DNA of 64,000 nucleotides from Multifurca ochricompacta (taxonomy: Eukaryota; Basidiomycota; Agaricomycetes; Russulales; Russulaceae), in NCBI GenBank assembly GCA_022496185.1, contig WTXG01000018.1, positions 248,001 to 312,000 of the forward strand, in the 5' to 3' direction. Both the position numbers and the translations under genes were made by a program. The notes beneath the pieces are model-generated. The model saw only the letters and a program-made list of their open reading frames with translations, was not told the origin of the DNA and made no database searches. How positions within the stretch are numbered: position 1 is the first letter of the stretch; each line of letters opens with the position of its first letter. Of this stretch, positions 11,300-20,629 are shown piece after piece.

Positions 11300-12060
11300 A
11301 GAGAACGTACGCTTTTTTATCGTAGCGAAGTCTTTAAGAGGAACACTCTATCTTGTCCATAGAATGCGTCTGGAAATCTCAGCCATGCGAAGAACATCCC
11401 TTAAAACGCCTAAAGGAATCGGCACATGTACTCGGAAACAAGGCAATCAAGGCAAACCAGTTTGGGGCGTTCGCTGATAACCTCGAAAGCTCTTTTGCGA
11501 GCCTTGTGGTCAGCCCCCTCTTTGATGTATGATACGCGGTTCAGTATAACTCATGCCTTCCGGAAAGACTCCAACCACACAATCGTGGAACATGCGAACG
11601 AGGCAATAAAGCAAACCACCTCGTTGGCGCAGGCCAGCAAGTGCGCGGGAAGTCATTAGAAAGAGAGACTCGTTCGTAGAATTATGCAAGGTGTCCGCAA
11701 TGGTCGTATCGTGCAGATTTCTATAGACAGGGATAGCGCCCGAGGAGACATGAATCGCAGGATGGTATTTTTAAACGAGCTCGCTTAAGCCCAGAAGCTG
11801 ATTTGCCGACGATGTGGAATCGTCGCAGCTAGTCCATGTATTGTAAATTGAAGCAGACAGTGGTATATGCCAGCGAAGGTGCTCACTAAGGGTAGCGATG
11901 TCCATGAGCTCGTTTTGGTGGTTGGCACATCTGGAGTTGTTCTTACTCACACTAAGTGCCAAGTTCTCCACATCGTCGATATGAACACTAGAGTAGAACG
12001 TGGAAAGTGACCAGTGCAATGCGGAAGATGACATAAATGATCATGAAGCCTATGGCGGGT
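11300..12060 (-). pseudogene. Relic of a glycerol-3-phosphate acyltransferase (PlsC family, Gat/SCT1-like)
   Basis: Reading the minus strand from about 12060 downwards gives, in order, family landmarks spread over different frames: FYSSVHIDDVENL, the catalytic NHX4D block CANHQNELMDIATL, a KSASGL piece, SSGAIPVYRNLHD, then the glycerol-phosphate binding block VVGVFPEGMSYTEPRI and an IKEGADHKA piece. These are the expected blocks of fungal glycerol-3-phosphate acyltransferases, which start phospholipid and triacylglycerol synthesis at the ER. Stops and frame changes separate them, and not all can be explained by introns. There is no clear start or C-terminal membrane region. I read it as a decayed copy. 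A badly sequenced live gene is the alternative. Confidence 0.6.
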
Positions 12061-12145
12061 GGAAAATGATCAGGTCGGTCACTGGCTAATTTGAATGGGG
12101 ATCATGGACGAGGAGGAGAGAGGAGGTCTAGGTTTACTAATCGCC

Positions 12146-13056
12146 TCACGTCCGTCTCTCTGTATCGTCACTATCACTACAAAGTTGTATCTGTTCGTCC
12201 TGGCTAAGTCCCATTCGACCTCTCCAATGAGTGGGTAAAAGAGGCGCATGAGCTAAATCCACAGGCAAATATTGCTGCTTCTGCTTCATCTTCATAATGA
12301 CATCCAGGACTGCAGGTACGTCATCGGGTCGCAATTCACCTAACCTGTAAGGTAAGAGAAAGAGTTAAGAGTCACCCAAAGTGAAGGAGAGTAAGGCCAT
12401 AGTGTGCGGAAGGCCCTACCATTCACCATATGGGAAGACAAGCATATTTGCGGCATGCCTGAAAAGAAAGAATTGCACACCACTTGAGTGATTGATGGAG
12501 AAAAATCTCACTGATGACCGCCGACGTGTCCAACCTCTCCCACAACAATACGCGGATGCTTGCCTTTGCCCTTGCTGACAGGTTCGGTCTCCACGGTCTC
12601 CTCTCTCTTCCGAATTTCCTCCCTCAAGGCATCTGCGACCTTGCTGCCCCATTCTCCGCAGCGACAATCTCGAGAACCATGAGTGCAGACATATAGGTAT
12701 ACTTTATCTGGATGGACCACCCTTACTAGGGGACGTGCCATGTAATCATGCAACGTTGCACAAGCATCGTCTAGGCTATTCATCGTCACAGAAGGTATCC
12801 GCAACTGCGAACGGCCACGAGCGAAGGCTAAAAGGCTGTAGACTTCAGTGTCATTGGTAAATGGAGCATCTCCTGCGGCGACGGAATTTGAAGGAATCCA
12901 AGCAACGTTGACCAGCGCTGACCAACGTAATGCACGCTGCCGTAGTGCAACAAGCAGAGGTGAAGCGATTCGTGAAGGGAAATTACGAGGAGAATGCCGA
13001 CTGTGAAGTAAGATGTACGCCTGATGTAAGGGAACTGTACCAGATAATCGTGTCAT
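12146..13056 (-). CDS. Sucrase/ferredoxin-like (Apd1/Aim32 type) [2Fe-2S] protein
   Basis: Exons 13056-12512, 12458-12420 and 12344-12146 give 260 residues. The C-terminal half has the ferredoxin-like thioredoxin fold of the Suc_Fer family: PDKVYLYVCTHGSRDCRCG, then VGEVGHVGGHQHAANMLVF, then PYGEWLGELRPDDVPAVLD. The CX8C and HX3H spacings match the two Cys and two His known to bind the [2Fe-2S] cluster in yeast Apd1. The N-terminus is Arg/Ser rich and could be a mitochondrial targeting sequence, as in Aim32. The three junctions are GT-AG and in frame. The gene is divergent from TPI1 with 203 bp between the two start codons. Confidence 0.88.
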
Positions 13057-13259
13057 ATCATAACATAAGTACTGAGGCTGAGGTTGAGGTTGAAGTTAAG
13101 GAAGAGGACTGGAGCGAAGCGAACCTCGACCTCGACCGAGAAATACCCACATCTTCATCCGAACGAGGGGAACGCAGGAGCCGATTTTTTTTTAAAAAGT
13201 CCACCGCAACCCCAAAACATTGGACATTCTTTCTCTCACTCTCTATCTCTATCTCTACC
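13057..13259. promoter_or_regulatory. Shared bidirectional promoter, Suc_Fer-like gene / TPI1
   Basis: Only 203 bp separate the two divergent start codons. The TPI1 side carries a T8 tract and a CT-rich stretch (TCTCTCACTCTCTATCTC) right before the ATG, typical of strongly expressed fungal glycolytic genes. No obvious TATA box is seen. Confidence 0.6.
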
Positions 13260-14298
<1,039 letters not shown>

Positions 14299-14442
14299 GT
14301 CGGAGAGGAAAGGAGAGAAGAGGGGAAAGAGTATAAAATGTAAACGTAAACGAATTGAAGCCGAAGCTGAATGAATGAACTGAACGGCAATTACCGCGTA
14401 GTTGAAAGAAAAGAAAGAAATAGAGCAGTTTAGTACTTTTAC

Positions 14443-14466
14443 CATGTCAATGTCAATATGGCGTTA
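14443..14466 (+). promoter_or_regulatory. Short upstream ORF overlapping the ATG12 start
   Basis: An ATG in a good context (ACCATGTC) begins a seven-codon frame, with a second in-frame ATG, that ends in TAA about 8 bases past the ATG12 start codon. Ribosomes using it would be carried past the ATG12 start, so it could lower ATG12 translation. This holds only if the transcript starts upstream of it. Confidence 0.4.
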
Positions 14467-15070
14467 ACACCAGAAGCTATCCTCAATTCACCTCCCCTAC
14501 TGGCCGAGGTAGACTCTACAACTAATGCTAGCCTTTCAGAGGGCCTCGCTGCTTTAGAGTCATACAAGAAGAAGGACCCAGCAAAGGGTCAGCATCTGAT
14601 CCACTTGTCACAAGCAAACCGAGTTTGAGATGCGACCATCTACAGTTGTCGTCCGCTTTAAAGCAGTCGGGAATGCTCCGATTATGAAACAGAACTTTTT
14701 CAGAGTTACTGTTTCCAACCGTTTTCAGGCTGTGATCCAATTCTTGCGCAAGGAACTTGGATGGAAAGCAGGGGATCCACTGGTTAGTCTAAATATCTAC
14801 ATGTGCTCTTTCTGCACCCTCCTAATTTCACCCAGTTCACGTATATCAATCTTGCTTTCTCCCCCGCACCTGATGACACAATCGCGAATCTCTATCGTGT
14901 GAGTCCCTCCCTCCCTTGTCTTACGCAGAGGCTCACAATGAGCAAAGTCGTTTGCGACGGATGGACACCTAATAGTAAATTATAGGTAAGACCCGTTTAT
15001 TTTTCCTAATCTTGACGATGACTCCATAACGCTTGCCCTTGCGAGTAGTACCACTGCAGCATGGGGTTAG
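14458..15070 (+). CDS. ATG12: Autophagy ubiquitin-like protein Atg12
   Basis: Exons 14458-14587, 14646-14782, 14836-14898, 14948-14985 and 15046-15070 give 130 residues. Residues 45-130 form the ubiquitin-like fold: [55 protein letters not shown], then [12 protein letters not shown]. The last codons are GCA GCA TGG GGT TAG, so the protein ends in the glycine that Atg7 and Atg10 activate for conjugation to Atg5. The complete C-terminus is strong evidence of function. The N-terminal ~44 residues are a low-similarity extension, as usual in fungi. The first intron has alternative acceptors; the one used joins DPAK to VVVRF. It is convergent with ATG27, 138 bp away. Confidence 0.93.
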
Positions 15071-15208
15071 AGTGCATGTTGATCCTCTGATGGGATGCAG
15101 TTCTTAAGATACACCCGGATCCAGTACAATATCATATCGTCGGCATCGTTAATTTACACACAGGGGTGTCCTTCTTGCATCCTTGTTTCTCATCGTGGCC
15201 ACTCCCAA

Positions 15209-16589
15209 TCAGCGCGCCGTCCCGTAGTTGGCCAACGTGAGACGTGTTGGGCTCGCGCGCAAGGGAATCCGTTCTTCAGAGATCTGTTCGTCGGGAAGTG
15301 GACGCGAGTTAACCATTTCATCCACCTCATAGTCATCTCCCAGCATCTCAAAGTCTTCTGCTGCCCATCGCAGGAGTTTCGCCTCGCTTATACCGCGCAG
15401 GGATCTTGCTCGGCGAATCGCACGGATATGCCTCCGAAGCACAGCAGGAGGGTGGATCGCGAGGTAGCCCACTCCAAGTAGTGCCGAACTTAACCAGACA
15501 TTAGCGACTCCACCGAAGATTAAAATCCGGAATACTCGTACCCGGAGCACACTAGAATCGTGATTGTGGCCCAGCCGTTGCGGTTGGGAGTGACTGGCGG
15601 GAAGCGCAAGTCCTGGTTCGTGGGCAGCTCTCCCGCATCCGGAGATGGGTCATTCGTCTCCTCATCTGCAGGCGGCGAGTCGGACTCTTCATTCTCCTCC
15701 GAGAGGGCCGAATACATTCGTGCACAGGCGTGCTTTGTGACCCAGGTGAATATGTGCGTACTATTCCGCTCTCCAGAAAGACTCAGTACCTACACCCCCG
15801 AGTTAGCATCGCTAGATTGCCTCAAAGAGAAACGTACGTCTTCATCCGATTCTGCGCATTCGAAATTGATTTGAACTCTTTGTGGCATATCAACGTAGTA
15901 TCCACCATTCATTTGAAGAGAGAGTGATGCTAATGTGTACGTCATGGTTTACGATTTGGAGTATCAATGCAGGACAGGGACATACGAAGTCTATTCACTC
16001 CCATTTCTCTCAGCTCAGCGCGGATGCCAAAATTCTCTCTATCACCTGCAGAAGAAGAACCGAGCCGGGAATCACTTTGGGATGCCTCCGTGATTATGGG
16101 AATAACCTGTGCTCCACCACTGTCTTTCAAGGGATCGCGCCCTGGGTGGTGTTCGCGCTCTAGATATGATATGCCCGTCAAGGTGGTAACACAAGACGAA
16201 AAAGACGGGCAGATTACTCGTCATGCAAGCCCAAGTACCGTCTGCGCACTGGATAACGAAACTAAATAGATCTGACATCCCAATACGCAGCTACCCCGAC
16301 TGACCTGCTCGTCATCGGGAATTGCATCCGACTTTTGGAGAGGGCCGCTAAGACTTATGTTGTACACGATCGTAGTAATTGTTGGTGGCGTTTCACAATG
16401 AAGGACGAGGTCTACCTGACCTGAGCTATGACGTTGTTTGAAAAGAGGGCAGAGATCAAAGAGGAAATGGTCGATAGTAATTCGGCATTGATTCATGGGC
16501 GAATCCCAGGGTTTAGAAGAGGCCACTACTACCCCAATTTCGACCATCAAGGCGAGGACGAGGACAAAGAGGAAAGTCATCATAACCAT
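15209..16589 (-). CDS. ATG27: Autophagy-related type I membrane protein Atg27
   Basis: Exons 16589-16305, 16248-16218, 16159-15986, 15929-15838, 15789-15542 and 15488-15209 total 1110 nt (369 residues). The N-terminus (MVMMTFLFVLVLALMVEI) is a signal peptide. The luminal part has the cysteine pattern of a mannose-6-phosphate-receptor-homology domain: ITIDHFLFDLCPL, CADGTWACMT, LSLQMNGGYYVDMPQ, VQINFEC, then FTWVTKHAC. After an acidic Ser/Pro linker comes one membrane helix (WATITILVCSGSALLGVGYL) and a basic cytosolic tail. In yeast Atg27 travels between Golgi, vacuole and autophagosome sites and supports Atg9 traffic. Splice sites were chosen to keep the cysteines and frame; two introns have weaker alternatives. 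Confidence 0.88.
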
Positions 16590-17536
16590 CAAAGATTCGG
16601 GTGAGGGGTGGGGGGTTCGAGCTTGAGTGTAGGATTAACTACGAAACGACGGTGGTGGTGACCCTACCACACCCCCATAAGGGTACACACGTGGTTCTAC
16701 TGAGAAGAATGAATCCCTTCCCTGACCTGACGACGATGAGCGTGGTTGGGCCCCGGCATGCACTAACTTATGGCTCTTTCGCCTGCCATGGTCCAGAGAG
16801 TTCAAGTTCAAGGAGGATATATACCCTGCCTGCCTAGAGCGGCTTTTCATCCTCGTCATCGAAGCCATCAGAGCCCAGCCCAGACCATACATGCCCCATA
16901 AAGTGTCATATCTCGAACTGCACTCTTTCAAGTTGGAAATGGCTTTATGAAAATAAAGCTAAGCTTCAACGTGTCCAACGGGCTTTACCTTGTTGTGTTG
17001 TGATTTCAGCTCTGCCCGGGAGACAAATGCCCCCCTCAAGCCGTGAATTAATTTCTCGCCGTTTCCACTAACTTCCGCTCCAAGCACAAGATGACTACTA
17101 TCACATTTTAAGCAAGATGGCGACCATCTTTGTTGATTGACTGCTCGGAAATATGCCGTGGTGTTATTACAATTTCAGCGCCTCGACGAGACTAACACCC
17201 GGTGCCGGTTATAATGGACGTGGCGATAAGCAAAGTCAAATGGAAGCAACGACTCCAGGAGACTTTCCCAACACCACCTTTTTCTTTTTTGCCCATGAGT
17301 AAGTACAATTCGGAATTATTATGGCCTTTTCTTTGGTCCCATCAACTTAGATTGCGCACAGATATTAGGTCCCAAAAAAAATGCGTCGCGGCGCTCCCCG
17401 TCGTCCTGCCCTCATCAACGGCGGAGCAGCAATATTATTACTAACTATGCAATGAGTCGCGACTCCCTCTCTGTCTGTCCGTCGCTGGGTTGCCATCTGA
17501 CCTTATTCAGACTGTATAGCTTTGCCTCGTGCGGTG
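16590..17536. other. Intergenic region upstream of ATG27
   Basis: It probably includes the ATG27 promoter. Several short frames exist but none has a family signature or consistent splice sites. No repeat longer than a few units is seen. Confidence 0.4.
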
Positions 17537-17990
17537 TCATTTTCTAAACTCTTTTTCTTGAAGGGTACCTTCTTTTTCGTCGGAAAAGGGCTCTCCTTGT
17601 CTAGGTTCCTTTTGCTTTGGGCATCTGATTGCAGAGCCTGGGCCTGCAATGGGGGGCAGAGTAGCGCCTAACTGTGGGACGAGTCTAGCATTGCCTTGTC
17701 GATCTTGTGGTCGTGGTCTCGACTGCGCACGTATTGGAACGCAAGGCATATACCCTTAATTTCGAAATTCTGCTGTCGCACGAGGTGATAAGGACGGGGC
17801 GGAGTCAGGCTGATAGGCTGTACCGCTACACGTTCTATGGCCGCAGGTACTGGGTCAGTCATCCTTTCATTTTTTTTCGTTTTTTTAATATTCACTTTCG
17901 TAGACGATCTGCTCCCGGTTTGCGTGCTCCTGGCCACGACCTGAACACGGATATCGATCTTAATGTTTCAGGAAGACGAGGATGACGGGT
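17537..17990. other. Region open on both strands with plausible introns; possible small gene
   Basis: On the plus strand two blocks (about 17690-17846 and 17905-17987) join across an intron starting GTACTGG and ending in a T-rich tract and CACTTTCGTAG, giving VLERKAYTLNFEILLSHEV and LYRYTFYGRR. On the minus strand a different in-frame GT-AG intron (GTGCGC to CCCACAG) joins NFEIKGICLAFQY to LGATLPPIAGPG and ends in a stop at 17537. Both cannot be right for the same bases. The plus intron has the better polypyrimidine tract. No family is recognised on either strand. Confidence 0.3.
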
Positions 17991-18594
17991 GCTGGTCCCT
18001 AGTATTCGCACTCGTCGCACGACTCTAGCCAATGGCCAACCTCGCATGGTCTGCATCCCGTCCTGGTCTTTTCACTTCGCACTTGCTATTGGCACCGTAA
18101 TGGAATCGGTTTCATTCACCCTCTTCACAACTCCCCACAGCCCAACTCATCCTTAATGCTCATCCTGTAACCGGTCTATCCAATCCCATAGTGAGAATTG
18201 AATTGCACCTTTTGTTTGGACAATTGATTGCCCATTGCCCCCGATCGCAGTATCCTCTTCCTCTTCCTCGTCCTTGTTCTGTAAGTCGGACTGTAGATTA
18301 GTGTACATTTCCAATAACAAGTGTCAGCAAGCGACAAGCTTTTGCCTAATACTTATCTCGACCATCAACCATCGTATCTTCCGAGCTCCTCGGACTTGAA
18401 ACTTTAAAAAAAAATTAAATTTCTGAAGCAAAACGGTTTCCCGGTTTGATCATGACATTAAAGATCCCTCCCCCTTCCCCCCTCAAACTACCCGAGGGTC
18501 CTTTGTTGTTGGAAATAACAGAACTTTATATTAATTTTTTAAAAAAAAAGAGGTGAATGGAGTGATCGTCGTTGCCTTGAGCAGATAGACTTTG

Positions 18595-18633
18595 ACCGAC
18601 CGACAAAACCGACAACCGACCGACCGACCGACC
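18595..18633. repeat. Imperfect CGAC microsatellite
   Basis: Runs of GACC/CGAC units with two interruptions, about 170 bp upstream of the MIC26/27 start codon. Confidence 0.8.
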
Positions 18634-18683
18634 CTGACACATGGCAAATGATATGTCACGTGCCATTCTTGTCGTCAACCTAA

Positions 18684-18718
<35 letters not shown>
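18684..18718. repeat. Five perfect tandem copies of a 7-bp unit (TTCTCCG)
   Basis: Five consecutive identical TTCTCCG units lie about 85 bp before the MIC26/27 start codon. They may be a simple minisatellite or a cluster of factor-binding sites; the sequence alone does not decide. Confidence 0.85.
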
Positions 18719-18720
<2 letters not shown>

Positions 18721-18800
18721 GATCTGAGCTGAGCTCAACGAGAGACACGACACTCAAGGGTGACCGTGGTGATACGTTGGCGTTGGTACATACAACTAGT

Positions 18801-19786
18801 ATGTTTCGGACTCGAGCCTTGGTATATCTTTCTTAACCTTATATCACCCACAAGACATTTCTCTCACCTCACTTGAATGTAGCCTCGTGTGGGCATCATT
18901 GCCTCAGGTGCTGTCGCAACTGTAATCACCGAGCCTCCACACCGAAATAGAAAAGTCTGGCAAAGTGTCTTATTTAATTGAAATCAAGCTGATGGCACGA
19001 CCAGCTCTCTATCTATCCAGAACCGGAGCGTGAAATTATCGTCGTTGACTCTCCCTCCGTTCTAGAAACTCAAATCGGCGTTGCACGGAAATCCGTGACT
19101 GCCACTGCACAAAATGTCCATGCCCAGGTACACGGAGTAATCTCCAAGTGGATTGGTATCGAGCATGCAGTAGAGCGTGTGTAGTGTCCCCCTTCCCACC
19201 TTCTCTACCCCCAAGTCGTCCTATATGCCTGCCTGACATACACCCCCTAGACCGTGTCAAGTCCCTCGTTGCCCCAGACGAACCCCTCACACCTGGCATA
19301 TTATACGTTGGCGTGGCCGCCCTGACTGGCTCCATCCTTGCACGCAACCGTTCTATCTTCTCTCGACTTTTACTCCCACCAGCATTCTTTTACCTCACTT
19401 CCAAATACTTCCTTCCGAAGACGACTCAGAATGTCTCAGATTACGCCAGCTCACTTGAGGAGAAGCATTTCCCCACATTGGCGCAAAAACATGCTGTTGC
19501 CATAGCTCACTCCCGGATGACATGGGAGCGTTTTCGCGAGGCTGGAATTAATGGACGTGACAGATTCCAGGATGGCCTGGGTAGTATCGTGCACAAAGTC
19601 CAAGAGCTGACAGGGCTAAAGGTGGAGGGGGCCATCGGTCACGGAACAGTCAACGACACGAGTAAGCTGGTTCACAAGGCCGAGGAAGCTCTACAGTCCA
19701 CCAAAGATCCAGTCGCAGAGGCGGGGCAGCCTACTACTACTACTATTACTACTAACACAAACGCTGTAGAGGGGCGGAATGTTTAG
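18801..19786 (+). CDS. MICOS complex subunit MIC26/MIC27 (apolipoprotein O family)
   Basis: Exons 18801-18821, 18883-18954, 19005-19176 and 19251-19786 give 266 residues. An N-terminal hydrophobic segment (VGIIASGAVATVI) precedes LSIYPEPEREIIVV, the conserved ApoO start. A Gly-rich membrane pair follows (LTPGILYVGVAALTGSILA and LLLPPAFFYLTSKYFLP). The C-terminus is charged and ends in a Thr-rich tail. MIC26/27 proteins sit in the mitochondrial inner membrane and shape crista junctions with MIC10. The fourth exon is joined at phase 1 (C|AC CGT). The family assignment is firm; whether it is the MIC26 or MIC27 orthologue cannot be told. It converges with the bL31m gene, 116 bp away. Confidence 0.85.
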
Positions 19787-19902
19787 GACGCTCAGAGGTT
19801 CCATATTTCCCACTGTCAACAGTAACATTAGATTAGAGATAATAGCTATGTCTATTCTCCAACTCCTCTCTCCGAACAAGCACAAGGACCATTTCGTTAT
19901 GC

Positions 19903-20347
19903 CTATTTCTTGCTCACACCACCTGTATTGTTTTTTGGGGGGGCTTGGGTGGTTGAGGCAGCTGTTAAGCCACCTTCTGCCTCGCTCATCCAATCAACCT
20001 CCTCAATAAACTTCCTATTGAACCTGCCCAGGCGACCAGTCACCTCACTTTCCTCCGCAGCGCCCTCTCCGGTGAGCGCAGAAACATTCCAAAGTGGATG
20101 GTTCGTGACATCACGTGTGAGACGTATTAATGAACGAGGTGAAGTCGTCCAGTGAGTGAAAGAGGATCCATCAGCTCGGATGACGCGTTGGGGAAACTGG
20201 GGTACGATAGGGTTTGGCAGTTTCTTCGGACGCCTCTTCCAGACGTGAGTTCGACCGTACGGTGAGGAGGAGATGGTTCGTGAACCGCCAGAGACGTGGA
20301 TAGTTGAAGATGAAGAGGTGGTGAGGGCAGAGACAACACGTTGCAGG
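19903..20347 (-). CDS. MRPL36: Mitochondrial large-subunit ribosomal protein bL31m (Mrpl36-like), 5' exon not resolved
   Basis: One open exon runs from an acceptor (CATCTCTTCCAG) at 20348 to a stop at 19903. It encodes about 147 residues, including GRTHVWKRRPKKLPNP, VIRADGSSFTHWTTSPRS, LIRLTRDVTNHPLWN and GRLGRFNRKFIEEVDW. These are the characteristic blocks of fungal mitochondrial bL31. The frame has no ATG and meets a stop at about 20390, so a short upstream exon must supply the start. Candidates lie near 20500-20560, but no donor with the needed phase is convincing. An ATG in another frame (20390) is followed by a sequence without similarity. The family call is firm, the start is not. Confidence 0.75.
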
Positions 20348-20629
20348 CTGGAAGAGATGATTTTGATTTTATGGCAAGGATGGCTGGCATTTTATTGGTG
20401 GTTGGAAGTTGTTGACTCGATCGAAGGAGGAAACAGAGTCACAAGCGCGACAAGCGACAAGCGACAACAACAGCGAGAGAGAGGGAGCGCTGAACACCCC
20501 CAAAGTCATCTCATTCGTTCCGTTCCATTCCCTAGACTCACTCGCCACTCGAGAAACATTCTCTCCCTCCCTCTGACATAATCTTTCTTTTTCTTTTTCT
20601 TTTTTCTCGTTAACTATCTCTTTTAAGAT
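20348..20629. promoter_or_regulatory. Divergent 5' region of bL31m and the NYN gene
   Basis: The region contains the missing first exon of bL31m and a long CT-rich tract (about 20560-20612) directly before the NYN start. CT-rich tracts before the start codon are common in fungal promoters. Confidence 0.45.

Larger units (their letters stand above)
17991..18800. other. Intergenic region upstream of MIC26/27 with short tandem repeats
   Basis: No coding signal is found. The part nearest the MIC26/27 start holds an A/T-rich segment (about 18400-18550), a CGAC-unit repeat and five perfect copies of a 7-bp unit. Confidence 0.45.
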
